From Mugil cephalus (Eukaryota > Chordata > Actinopteri > Mugiliformes > Mugilidae): a DNA stretch of 64,000 nucleotides. A model generated the notes under the pieces. That model searched no databases, was not told where the DNA came from, and saw only the letters and a program-made list of their open reading frames with translations. The position numbers and the translations under genes are program-made. Shown here one piece after another: positions 48,046-61,300 of the stretch (positions within the stretch are counted from its first letter, which is position 1; every line of letters begins with the position of its first letter). The stretch covers positions 22,701,629-22,765,628 of the forward strand of contig NC_061787.1 in assembly GCF_022458985.1 (NCBI RefSeq), read 5' to 3'.

Positions 48046-49259
48046 TCATTTCCGTTTTGGGCGGAACTGAAGGGCGTAGTGCGATGGAGAAAGATCGTAT
48101 GTATGAAAGATGTAACACTTGGGGATAATCAACTAAAAGACAAGCAGAACAGGTACAGAGACTTAAAATGACCATAGAAGATACTGAAAATGAAAACAAG
48201 AAGACAGAAAATGATCACAAAATGTCTTAAAGTGATCACAGAAACATATCAGTTGACCAAAAAGATGAGCAAAAGGGTAAAAATACATTCAAAGTAACCT
48301 AAAGACTCAAAACGAAAACAAGGCTGAAAATGACCACATTTGAAATAACTGTAAATCATGCAAAACGACCATAAAGTTCAGAAAAATATCTACGAGAAAT
48401 CAACGACATTCAAACTATAAAATGATGCAAAAGAATAAATAATAATAAAAGAATAAGCAATTCAAAAATAAAAACAGGGAGATAACATAACATATGACCA
48501 CAGATGTAAGGAACATGACAAAAAGAGATTCAAAATGTGTTTGATCAGAATTTTCAATTATTTTCAGAATAACAATAACGGCCCGTCTGCTTTGACTGTT
48601 CTTTCTCTTATGAGCAGTATGCTACTTTGTCAACCGCACATGGGTGCAACTCAAAATTAAATAAACCCAGTGTGATAAAAGTAGAACCATATAAAAGTAG
48701 AACCATATATGAACAAATACAAATCTACTTTTATATATTATATATTTTTTTCAGTTCACAGTGTGTTTAAAACTCAAGCCATCAGCATTTAGTTATAAAC
48801 TAAGCAGCAGATAACCACCTTTTCCAGGACGTTAGACTTCATAAAACTACAACCCATGTAATAGGACTACAAAAAGCCATCGGATGACGTTATTAAACAA
48901 TGACGGACCTGACACATGGATGAGTTTTTTTTGTTTTGTTTTGTCGTTTATGATAAAACGTCAAACAAGATATGGCCCTAATTTACCGATAGGTAGATGT
49001 TAATGACTAACAAAAGCTGCTTGTAGCCAAAAAATAAACGGTGTTTTACAGTAGAAATAAATTGCATCAGCCTTTGAGAAAGGACCCCGCTGCATTTACT
49101 TGAACGAGTCACACGAGTTGTTAATTATATCGATCATTTATCACATTACATTAATTCATATTACAAGTCTGCTTACAAAGCTGTAATATTTATCCTTAAT
49201 CTAACCAGGAGTAAACTGTATTTATTGTATTAACTGTTTTTTGTTTAATAGAAACCGTT

Positions 49260-49306
49260 GATCTGGCATTCGCCACAGTCGCCTCTCTCATTCTTTTTCA
49301 TCCAAG
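49260..49306 (+). promoter_or_regulatory. eif2s3: eif2s3 start-site region
   Basis: Pyrimidine-rich CCTCTCTCATTCTTTTTCATCC directly before AAGATGGCGG. The latter is a YY1-type motif overlapping the start codon, and the pyrimidine stretch could carry a TOP-like cap site, a layout common in translation-factor genes. Confidence 0.5.
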
Positions 49307-52300
49307 ATGGCGGGGGACGAGTCTGGTACAACGCTTGGTCAGCCTCACCTGGCTAAACAAGACCTCAGTTCTCTGGTGGGTGTCCTTTTCACACCTTTTA
49401 TAGCGTATCTATATATACTATAGTATCTATAGTCCGCCGTGTCTCTAAAACGGGTTTAGAAAATAGAGAAGAAGCGGTCGCCGGTGCTCCGCCGCCACAA
49501 CCCGGCACATGACGACAGGCCTGCGTGCCTGAGAGCTAAGAGAGCCGCCGTTCTTCTGCTAACAGGCTCTTAATTTACCAACCTTTTGAACGAAGACAGG
49601 AGTTTTCATCTGTCATATATTTTCCAGCACCATTCATGCTAATAGATGTTGTCTACACAACAGTTTATGTTTATCACCGATTGATTTGACCATTTGTAAA
49701 ATTTTGTAGCTTCTCAAATCTCGAAAAAGTGACACAGCTTAGGCTAATAATGTAAGGTCAAAATAGAAAAAAACATTAGTTAATGGGGCTCTAGAAGCTC
49801 ACATATCCTTTTTTATTTATAATCAGTAAACATTAATTAAACAGTATTGGACATAGTCAGCTTAGTTTTATATACTGTTCAGTGTTATACTGCATTTTAA
49901 CAGGACCAATTGTTGACTCTGAAGGAGAAAAAATATCTTTTTGTATAGATAAACTATTTATGTAACTATTTAATAGTGTGTTGTAGTTCCATATTCACTC
50001 TCCCTATCTTTTATTTCTTATTTCTGCCTTTATTGTCTTGAAAACCTCAGCCAAATAGTAAATAGTTGTTATTATTAAATAATTATTGTTTGACTAAAGA
50101 TCGCATGTTTACAGATCTGTAAATATGTAAATAGCTGTGGTAAATGAGATGCCCCAGTGTAGTGAACCAACATCGAGGCATGATGTGTTGGATTTATTAT
50201 AAAAATGTGTTGTGTGTTGATGTCGGCGTCGGTGTGTTGCTTTGTTCCCATTCACCTCCAGGACTTAGCAGAGCGTTGTTTTTCCAGTATGTGTGCAGTC
50301 TAATATGAGTTGTTGTCTCGGCAGGATGTGTCAACTTTGACGCCTCTCTCTCCAGAGATCATCAGCAGACAGGCCACCATCAATATTGGTATGGATATTG
50401 GACAGCAACTGATAAGACTTCACTGTGAAAGATAATGGACAGCCTTTTTTGACCCACTTGTCTTTGTCTCTCTCAGGCACCATTGGCCATGTGGCCCATG
50501 GAAAGTCGACAGTAGTGAAGGCTATCTCTGGTGTTCACACTGTCCGATTCAAGAATGAGCTGGAGAGGAACATCACTATCAAGCTAGGGTATGCTAATGC
50601 AAAGGTGAGTGTCTCGTGATCCAGGCAGTTCTTCCTTTCTTATTTTGAAATAGGCTTCATTCAGACCTTGCATTAATATCTGACTTGGGTAATTGAATCA
50701 CAAGTGGCCAGCTTAAAGTACAGGATGAACACAACCAGGACGCACAAAATTAAGCAACCAACAACATTTAACTTTTTTCTCTCTGGTCCAGTCTACAACA
50801 ACAGTCTTCTGTGTCCCTTTGCAAAAACAACAAACACATCCATTTCTATGTTGTCTGTTATGTTGTTTGAGAGAGCTTCGCTGCTTCTTAAGTCTTAAGC
50901 CTCCAGTGAAAGCGTCTGCATTGCGTACGCATTTTGGCGCGTCGCTGCCTTTGTCCGGCACCATGCGACCGCGCTGCAAACATGTCCAGTGGCAATCTGA
51001 GGTTAGTGGCCTGTGCTGAAACATGACACTGTAGTCAGGCTCTGCCTTGGCTCATTTGCACACTAACAGTCAGTGCGTTTACATGCACGGCTTAATCAAG
51101 CTATGCTTGAAATTTGACATTCTGAACACACCATTTTGCGCTGTTCCGTTTATATTTACTTTGTTGACTGATCCCCTCAGTGAGTGTTGACTGTCGGCAC
51201 AAAGCCTCTGCATCTTGAGGTGCAGTTTTTTCCCCAGCTGGGAAAACCGGGTCAGGTGTTTATGCTTTAGGTGGGCATGCAAGTTTGTTGTGTTGCCTTT
51301 TTTTGTTGCCACCACTCTTGAACAAATTTGTTAGGGCTGCACGATAAATCGTTAAAAACGCAACGAGCAGCATCACAAACAAATGCTCCCATTTCTTCCC
51401 GGATTTTTTCAAGCGACCCTAAAGGCAACACTGCCACTAACTCCTCTCTGGACCAATGGTAAAGCGTCTTTACAACACGTGATTCTGTCAGTGGAGGAAG
51501 ACCGTCTGCAGTTGAGTGTGTGGAAACAGTGAGGGAGAGAGAAGCAGAGAGAAGTCAGTGGTAAAGAGAGTTAAACGTAGGGCGAAGAAACCCCAGGTGG
51601 TAGTGGCAAGAGTCACCCACAGACCTGAACCGAACTCGTGCCCAAAAACGTATGCTCCACATTTTAATGAAATCTCAGTGTTTGATACGCTACTTGAATG
51701 AATATTTGAGTGTTTGTTTTGTTTTGTCAAAGTTCATCAGTGCACTTAACATTTTGTAAAAAAGAAAAAAAAATCATGACAAAGAATCGTGATCTCAATT
51801 TTAAGCAAAAAAAATTGTGATTCACATTTTTTCCAGAATTGTGCAGCCCTAAAATTCGGCATCCTGGCTTGTCCATGTTAATGGACTCATCTTGCTCATT
51901 CGGTTCGCATTTGGCTTTGCAATCATCTTTTTTTCCTCGTGTTGCGCCGCACGAGGCTCACTTGCTGCACTCTGTGTGTGTAGCCAATGCTAGCGGCCTA
52001 GCCTCCCCCCACAGAGACAAAGAAACTGGATGACTGACACGAGGGTTCACTCCATTCATTCCACTATGGAACAAAGGAGCCCAGGTGCTGAGACCGAGCA
52101 CAGAATGAACCCTCTTGTCATCCAGCCTCCTGCTCGGAGGTGAGAAACAAGGAAAACAAATAGCATGCACATAGCAATATATCAAGGCCAGCAAAATTAT
52201 TGAGTTCATTTTAATTTATTGTGCGATTAATTGATTCATTGATTATCGGCCCAGGCCTACTTGTGCATAATGTGCGCGCTACTTCTGGTACAGATAAGAT

Positions 52301-55300
52301 GCGCGCTCAGACAGTTCTTCTACCAGCTCTGTGACCTTCTTCTTCTTCTTCTCTTGATGTTTTTGTTCCGTGGTCGCACGCTAGCGCAGCAGTTGCGGAC
52401 CATGCACACACACACATTATCCTGTTAGTATTCCGATTAAGTGTATACATGCCGGAGAAAACCAAATTCCAATCACATTATCTGGGAGTCTTAATTGGAT
52501 AAGGAAAACTCAGATTTTAGTTGGAGTAACGTGTTTACATGCACTTAAGTTCTCCTGTTAGAACACAGTTCAGGCAATAATTATAACAAAATAACAAAAT
52601 AAAGTTTGATTTGAGTTGTAATCGGTTTGCACAGGTCGGATGTGAATGCAAGGTGTGAATGGGGCCTGTACAGATGCTGCGTTTCTGTACAGATTAAAAA
52701 GCAGCGCAGATGGTAAAAATACAATGCCGCACAGTAAATAAACATAAACAGTGCAATAAAATAGAATAAAATAAAGTAGAACTAAATAAATTAAAATTAA
52801 ATTAACAATTTGCCAGATGTCCACTTAAACTTGATTAATTAGGGATAAGTAGTCACACTTGCGTTTGCCAGAGAGGAGATGTGCAGCTGCATTTTGTACC
52901 AGATGAGGGCAGTGCAAGAGTGAGTGGTCCAGACCAAAATACAGTGAGTTACAGTAGTCCAGTGGTGTGAAAAAGCATGGACTACAGTCTCAAGATCTCT
53001 ATGTGGAAGGTATCCTTTTACTTTCGATTAAAATCCTCAAACCGAAAAAGCTGTTTTTCACATCCTAACTAACCTAGCGATCAAATTTCAGTCTGTCATC
53101 AAATATTATGCCAAGATTTTTTACTGATAACCTGATGTTTGGTGTAAGGGAGCACAGAAAGCCAGCGGGAAATTTGCTGGACCACGTCCAAACATCCGTT
53201 TTGTTTTGTTTTAAGTTCAGAAGGTTTGCAGTCATCCAGGTGTTCACTGGCCTTCATGACAGTCTGAAAGATGTTTAGATCATTGTTCCATATTATAGCA
53301 CCAGTTTTCCTTCTGATTTCAAGACTCTAAAGTAGGCTATATCTTTTATTGTTTTTTGTTTGTCCGTTGCAGGTCTATAAACTGGAAGACCTCAGCTGTC
53401 CCAGACCAGAGTGCTACAGGTCGTGTGGCAGCAGCACTCCAGATGAGTTCCCCACAGATATCCCTGGAACCAAGGGCAACTTCAAACTGGTCAGGTCAGA
53501 CTGAATTACACAAGGGCATTCCTGAGAAGCACAGAAAAATCTAGACTTCAGCTGGGACACTGTGAAATGATTGAACAAAATTATTACCACCTCAATACCA
53601 ATGTTTTCTCTTTCAATCTTTATGTTTTTTTTTATTATTATTATTTCCTGATCTTTTACAAACCAAGTTATTCATGTATTATCAGTTAATTGACAAGTAA
53701 AGGATCATTGTTAGGAATAACCTTTTCTCTCTCTCCCAGACATGTGTCGTTTGTGGACTGTCCCGGTCACGACATTTTGATGGCAACCATGTTGAACGGA
53801 GCTGCTGTCATGGATGCAGCCCTCCTGCTTATTGGTAAGATTCTGATAGATTCATTTCTGCTGGAGACATTTAAATGATTAATCACAGTTCATTTAAACT
53901 TGGTTTACAAATAGGCCACGTTCACACGTACCAAAACAATCTTTTTTTTGTCACACTTAAATGTTCCAGATCATCAAACAAATTTAAATATTAGTCAAAG
54001 ATGACACAAGTTAACACAAAATACAGTTTTTAAATGAAGAACTAACGCGAAACAAAATGCAAACCTACACGGCCCTGTGGTAAAGTGATTGCCTCCTAAA
54101 CCTAACAACTGGTTGTTCCACCCTCAGCAGCGTTGATAACTTCAGTGAGTCTTTTCCACCTGTGGGGAAGTTTTGTTCCACTCATCTTTGCAGAATTGTT
54201 GTAATTCAGTCACGTTGGAGGGTTATCGAGCATTTTTTATGTCATATTACAGCATCTCAATAGGATCCAGGTCAGTACTATGACTAGACCAATTCAATTC
54301 AATTCAATTCAGTTTTATTTATATAGCGCCAATAACAATACAAATTGTCTCAAAACGCTTCGCAAAAACCAGCCTGCAACCTCCAGAGCAAACCTGAGGG
54401 CGACGGTGGCAGGAAAAACTCCCTTTTAACAGGAAGAAACCTTGAGCAGAACCCAGCTCATATGGAGAGAAGTCTTCATGTGGTTTTCCTTCAGTCATTC
54501 AGAGGTGGACTTGCTGGTGTTTTGGACCCTTGTCCTGCTGCAGAACACAAGTTCTCTTCAGCTTGAGGTCATGAACAGATCGGACATTCTCCTTCAGGAT
54601 ATTTTGGTAGACAGCAGAATTTATCACAGTCTTCCAGGTCCTGAAGCTGCTAGGCCTGGGCCGATAATCAATAAATCAATTAATCGCACAATAAATTAAA
54701 ATGAACTCAATAATTTTGCTGGCCTTGATATATTGCCGTGTGCATGCTATTTGTTTTCCTTGTTTCTCACCTCCGAGCAGGAGGCTGGATGACAAGAGGG
54801 TTCATTCTGTGCTCGGTCTCAGCACCTGGGCTCCTTTGTTCCATAGTGGAATGAATGGAGTGAACCCTCGTGTCAGTCATCCAGTTTCTTTGTCTCTGTG
54901 GGGGGAGGCTAGGCCGCTAGCATTGGCTACACACACAGAGTGCAGCAAGTGAGCCTCGTGCGGCGCAACACGAGGAAAAAAAGATGATTGCAAAGCCAAA
55001 TGCCACAGCCCTAGTGTGGGAATATTTCGGCTTCAGACCGAATGAGCAAGATGAGCCCATTAACATGGACGAGCCAGTATGCCGAATTTGTTCAAGAGTG
55101 GTGGCAACAAAAAAAGGCAACACAACAAACTTGCATGCCCACCTAAAGCATAAACACCTGACCCAGTTTTCCCAGCTGGGGAAAAAAACTGCACCTCAAG
55201 ATGCAGAGGCTTTGTGCCGACAGTCAACGCTCACTGAGGGGACCGGTCAAAGTAAATATAAACAGAACAGCACAAAGTGGCGTGCGCTCACAGAAAGTGT

Positions 55301-58300
55301 AGTTTGCTACATCAAAAGAAATGCTGCCCTTTATCATGTTGCCAATAATATCGTTTATCGGCAATAATTTGTGGAACAGTATATCGTCCAGCAAAATTTG
55401 TTATGGTCCCAGGCAGCAGAGCAGCACAGACCATCACCCTACCACCACCAGATTTTACTGCTGGTATCATGTTCTTTTACTCCAATGCAGTGTTACTTTC
55501 ACACCAGATTGAAGAAGACACAAACCTTCCAAAAAGTATTTTCCCAAAAGTCTTTGGGATCATCTGGAAGTTTTCTGGCTAAACTGAGACAAACCTTTAT
55601 GTTCCCTTTTCTTAGCAGTGGTTCTGGTCTGGGAGCTCCTCCATGAAGGTTGTTTTTGTTAAGTCTCTTTCTTATGGTGGAGTCATGAACACTGACCTTA
55701 ACTGAGGCAGGTGAGGCCTGCAGTTCTTTAGATGTTGTTGTGGGGTCTTTTGTGAACTCTTAGATGAGTCGGTGCTGAGCTCTTGGGGTGATGTTGGTCA
55801 GCTGGCCACTCCTAGGAAGGTTCATCACTGATCAGTGTTTTCACCATTTGTGGAGATTGACTCTCACTGTGGTTCACTGGAGTCCCAAAGCTTTAGCAAT
55901 GGCTTTATAACCTTTTCCAGACTGCAAAGTCTCAATGACTTTCTTTCTCATTTCTTTTAACAGAGTAGCAAACACTTTTACATACAGGGCCATGTAGGTT
56001 TGGAATTTTTCCTCCCTTAATAATAAATAATAATAATAATAAATTGTGCACGAATTTAACCTATGAGGAGGGGTTGGCATCACTCATCTTATTTTTTCAT
56101 TTTAAAAACTTAAAGTTTGTGACTGGCTTCTTCCACTGTTTATTGGAGCGTTTTAAACAAACCACTGATGTTGCTGTTGAGATGTCTGGGCTGGAGGGTC
56201 GAGGCTCCATATTTTTCTTTTTCACTCTGGGAGCTGGATTCAAAAAGGTGTGGTTCCAGTCACAGAAAATACGGATTCATCATGACAGACTTAAGCGGTT
56301 TCATCTAAAAATACGACTTCTGTAAACATTGGCTTAATCCGTCAATTGTGGTTCTATTGTTCGCTTTTCACTCCTCACTCCTAAGGTAGATATTCAGGGA
56401 AACGATGCACCAAGAAGCCACATCAAACAATATTTATCAAGCTCTCTGCTCTTAAATGGCAATTTTCATTGCAATACACATTCACACACTGTGTTTGGTG
56501 ACTTTTCGTTTCTTACCTGTTCTGTCCTCTATATACTTTTCACTATGTATTGGATTTCCTTCACACCCGGGACTAATCCAGATAAGTTACACAGTATTTC
56601 TAACAGGATGCAGGAAATGGCAATTATTTTAAAATTATTTTATTAATTATTTTAAATGAATATCAATTAGTTTGGGACAATAGATTCTCTTGAAACCCTA
56701 CTCGATTGTTTTTCACCTTATTTGAACATTGAAATCCACAAATTTTTTTTAGGGGCGGCTATGGCTCAGTAGGTAGAGTGGATTGTCCATGAACCGAAGG
56801 GTTAGCGGTTCGATCCCCCGAGTGTGCCATATGCCGAAGTTTCCTTGAGCAAGACACTGAACCCCCAGTGTGAGTGAATGGGTGGATGTGTCTCTGACTG
56901 TAAAAAGCGCTTTGAGTACCTTTGAGTAGGTAGAAAAGCGCTATATAAGAGCAAGACCATTTACCAAATATTTCCAAAATATTGATGTAGAATAACCAGC
57001 TGATCAGCATAATTCAGGAGAGCACAGAGGTAGAGTTAGTTGTATGATGTCTGTTCGATGTGGGCATACCTTTAGACTCAGTTTAGATCAGTCTGAAAAT
57101 GATCTGCTTGTTCAGCTATATTTGCAATAAATACATTCATAAAGACAAATACCCTCTTAAAATGGAGGGAGGGTAGAACAGGAACCAATGACGGCCCAAC
57201 GCTAACTGGCTGTGTTGCCTGTGTTGATTAAAGTCACAATGTTAAAGACTCGAGTAAGAGACGACCTGTTCTCTCAGGTCAGCTCCATCTCAACACTGGT
57301 GTCTAACATCAAACTGTGTTGTTGTCTCCATCCAGCGGGGAACGAGTCGTGTCCTCAGCCCCAAACGTCGGAACATCTGGCAGCCATAGAGATCATGAAG
57401 CTAAAGCACATCCTCATCCTGCAGAACAAGATCGACCTGGTGAAGGAGAGCCAGGCCAAAGAGCAGTATGAGCAGATCCTGGCCTTTGTCCAGGGTGAGT
57501 CATCGACCATCCACCATCTGTTCTGTGAAAAGACGCCTTCACAGACAGGGTTTATTTTAGAAATTTGCCTAACTCTTCACCTGAGTACTACTCACTCGTC
57601 TGTTTTTGTGTGTAGCACGACTCTGAGGTTTTATGGCCAGTTTAAGGCACAAACAGGGCAAAACACTTAGCCTCCGAATCGTCCAGTTTAAAATTCATAA
57701 TATGTCTGTTCGTCCTTAAGTTAATGTGATGATACATACATTGGTCTAATTCTCTTTCTCTCCTAAGATTTACAGATGAATATTTAACTGAAAACACTGA
57801 ATCCAATTATGTTAGTTTTACTGTACCGAAAGCTGAGATTGTCAAGATTTACTCTCAGCTCTTAGGCCAATGAGTTGAATGTTTCTCCTGTAGGCACAGT
57901 GGCAGAGGGTGCTCCTATCATTCCCATCTCAGCCCAGCTCAAGTACAACATTGAAGTGGTTTGTGAGTACATCGTGAAAAAGATCCCCGTGCCCGTTAGA
58001 GACTTCACCTCTGAACCAAGACTTATCGGTAAATTCCAGGCTTACACGTTCCTTCTAAGTATTTTCCTGTTCTTTTAAACATTTTTTATTGAAAATCTTC
58101 TTCTCATCTTTCAGTCATTAGATCTTTTGACGTGAATAAACCTGGCTGTGAAGTCGATGACCTGAAAGGAGGCGTGGCTGGAGGAAGTATCCTGAAGGGT
58201 GTACTCAAGGTGAGTCCTGATACGTTGGTGGTTTGGTTTGGTTTTGTGTTGTAGTTGTCTCCCACGTGAGTCACATTTAAAACCACGCTTCTCTGCTCCG

Positions 58301-61300
58301 TGTGGATTCCAGGTAGGGCAGGAGATTGAGGTGCGGCCAGGCATCGTTTCCAAAGACCAGGAAGGAAAACTGATGTGCAAACCCATCTTCTCCAAGATCG
58401 TGTCTCTGTTTGCTGAGCACAATGACCTGCAGTACGCTGCCCCCGGAGGCCTTATCGGTGAGGAAAGATCCATACTCTAACAGAATGAGCTTCAGCAGAC
58501 CGACACACCGTATTGGAAGTTAGTGCTGACCAGTTATTTAGAATGATTTTCTCGAATGAAAATATTTTTTTCCTTTAACTTTACGTAACTTTTATTAGTC
58601 ACTTTACACATTTACGTGACACAGTCAACATGGTAGCAGGCCATTTCTGTGGGCTGTCTGACTGGGTTAAAGGAATCCAAACTAATTTTCATTTTCCAAG
58701 ATTGATTCATAGACAAGTCTTGAAGAATACCCAAAACATGTCAGAAGCTCCTTTCCAATTCTGAGAGCGGCTGGAGAGTGGGGGTTTCTTCTTTTAGAAC
58801 TAAACTAAACTACTTGGATGAAATGTCTTCAAGAAAATCATTACAGCTTGCTTTGGACATATGTTAGATGGAAAACTAGAGGGGAAATATTGTGAGGCAA
58901 CCACAAATATCTAAAACAGATTTGGTTTTGTACATCAAACACAGGCAGTTTGTTTAAAAGTCTGTTGCTGTTAGGCAGCAGCACCATGGATTTATTACAA
59001 CATGTCAAACAGGTAAGAGAGTGGGAGATACACTATTCACTGTGAGAGGAGGAACAAGATCGCAGCAAAACGCCAACAACTGCTAAAAGGCAGCCAACAT
59101 CAGCAGAGTCATTGTATCCCTCACAATGAGACGAGCCATTAGGGATGCATTTGCAATGCACATTGCTAAAAATATGGTGCATGTTTATGCAGCTGGGGTT
59201 TATCCTTATGGCATTTGTAGTTTAATGTTTAAAGTTTGGTATGAAAATTAATTTTATTCTAGCTGTGTACAAACTGTGTATAACCACTGTCGCACATGCA
59301 TTCCCTGATGGGTGCAATTTCTACAACATGATGTCGGGCTAATTAACCTCTGTGCTTCCATTAACGAGTGTATAACAGCACATTTGAATTGTTTGACTGA
59401 AAAAAAAACCTCTGCCCTTCAGTGATCGGTCTTTATGGGAGTAGACCAAAACTTTGCTCTGTTTTGAGCTGCTTGCAGAGCAGGGCTATATTTAGAATAA
59501 GGAAAAAAAGCTAAAAGAAGCCAAAAAAGTCCTGGACTCCTATCTCATAATATTTCAGTAAAAATTGGTTTCAGGAAGTTAAAATAATCATTGGACACTG
59601 ATGAAGGTGAATTTATAACACTGCATTTAGGTCCTGCAGAGACCTGAACATATTTAAATGTGAGATATTTAAATTTATTCACTCATCAGTCTTACACACT
59701 CTAACAAGGCTGCCCTAATACTAGGTGGTGCTTTGTCTTTTTTGCCAGTCGGGTTAATTTTTGTTTCCACTTCCTGCTTCACTTTGAATAAAACGAGTCA
59801 TACAAATGTCTGTATCTCCAAACCTCCTCAGTTAACCGTACCAATTCTTTATTGATCCACAACAATCAGTTTGAGTATTACAGAGATGGAGAAGCAGTCA
59901 GAAATACTAAAGCGGAAACGTGCTACTGCCAAGTGTCATTTCTGGAGAGGTGCACATCAGCTATGGAGCGAGGCTCTGCATAGGTGTCTGTATGGGAGCC
60001 TTTGTCAGTTAACAAAGAAGCATAAATTGCAGGTGACTCTGCAGGGTAAAAAGAAAGTGTTCACAAAGATATGCTATCGTACTATGCAATTCTAGAAGCT
60101 ATGAATACATAATTACATTTATGTAAAAACATTTGTGTGCAGGTGTGGGCACTAAGATTGATCCGACTCTGTGCCGAGCGGATCGTATGGTCGGTCAGGT
60201 GCTGGGTGCCGTCGGAGCGCTGCCTGAGATCTTCACGGAGCTTGAGATCTCCTACTTTCTGCTCAGGAGGCTGTTGGGAGTCCGCACAGAGGGAGACAAG
60301 AAGGCTGCCAAGGTGAGCCAAGCATCACATGGTCATATGATCTAGTTGTAGATGAACAGTGAGGTGACGTTTTCCTTTCATGGCTCCACAGGTCCAGAAA
60401 CTGTCTAAGAATGAAGTCCTGATGGTGAACATTGGCTCGTTGTCGACTGGTGGCCGTGTCAGCGCTGTCAAGGCCGATCTGGCCAAGATCGTCCTCACCA
60501 ATCCAGTGTGCACAGAGGTCGGAGAGAAGATCGCTTTGAGTCGACGTGTGGAGAAACACTGGCGGTGAGAGTCATGCTGGACATGTTTCTTGCCCTTTGT
60601 TTTTAGTGGTAAAGTTCTGCAGAATAAGTTTAAAGATCAGAAGACGTAAAATTTAACATACATCTGATTGCAGCTGGACAGCTTTAAGTACCTTTAAGTA
60701 CCCCAGACACTTGAGATCAGATCTCGGTTTCTGTGTATGCCAAATAAACCTGACATATTTGGGGCCCATTAGAATATTGTAACAGCTGCTGTCTCTAATG
60801 GAACTTTACTTACTGCTGGATCAGCTCAGTAGTTTCTTTGTGTGCGTCATGACTTTGGGAGATGATACATATTTTGGAACAACCTATAAAGCCTCTCTCA
60901 TTGAAAGAACACATGTTTTGTTATTTATTTATTTAATTCCACTCTGGTGTGGGAGAAATGTCAAAGGCCAGAGACTGAATTAGTCAAATCCATCCTCAAA
61001 TGCACCCTGGATCTGATATCCCAGGACAAATTTTAAAGGTGACATCAGATGCCCATATTCTCAATAAACAGGCCCTTATTGACAAGGTCAAAAACAGCCC
61101 CATACTATAGACTATTAATCTTACATTGTCTTATGAAAAATAGCGTTGTATTGACCCCATTTGGTAAAACAGCTAGGAAAAGTGTTTGGAACACACCTGC
61201 AAGTCCTTGCTCGTAAGCCTTTCCAGACAATCACAGAGCAGTTTACATGCTAGGATGACTGAAACTAAACTTTCATCCTATGTCCTTCTTAAATGAAAGA

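Larger units (their letters stand above)
45507..49306. other. klhl15-eif2s3 head-to-head spacer
   Basis: Holds the candidate klhl15 5' exons, a degenerate repeat at 48.12-48.54 kb (variants of AAAATGACCACA), and AT-rich sequence from 48.54 to 49.25 kb in which I see nothing else. Confidence 0.6.
51066..52560. mobile_element. GTTTACATGCAC-ended element interrupted by a hAT-like copy
   Basis: The left part (51066-51135, CAGTGCGTTTACATGCAC, AGCTATGCTTGAAATTTGAC) and the right part (about 52.38-52.56 kb, AATCACATTATCTGGGAGTC, GTGTTTACATGCACTTAA) are colinear with the uninterrupted element at 40.03-40.24 kb in reverse. The middle contains the hAT-like sequence and about 120 bp of unassigned sequence. 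Confidence 0.65.
54068..56025 (-). mobile_element. Tc1-like transposon interrupted by two insertions
   Basis: The ends (ACGGCCCTGTGGTAAAGTG and TTTACATACAGGGCCATGTAGG) face each other. On minus the N-terminal segment reads [25 protein letters not shown] (56.0-55.87 kb), and non-contiguous transposase antisense follows to 54.1 kb. It is split by the AATTC repeat (54293-54475) and by the hAT-like copy (54654-55400). Located in eif2s3 intron 5. Confidence 0.75.

Noticed and set aside
47981-48199. 72-codon frame on minus upstream of klhl15
   Set aside because: Lies in the probable promoter; no homology and would not splice into klhl15 coding frame in an obvious way.
56755-56830. Free-standing tRNA gene
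   Set aside because: A and B boxes fit, but the acceptor stem does not close and a SINE body and tail follow directly.
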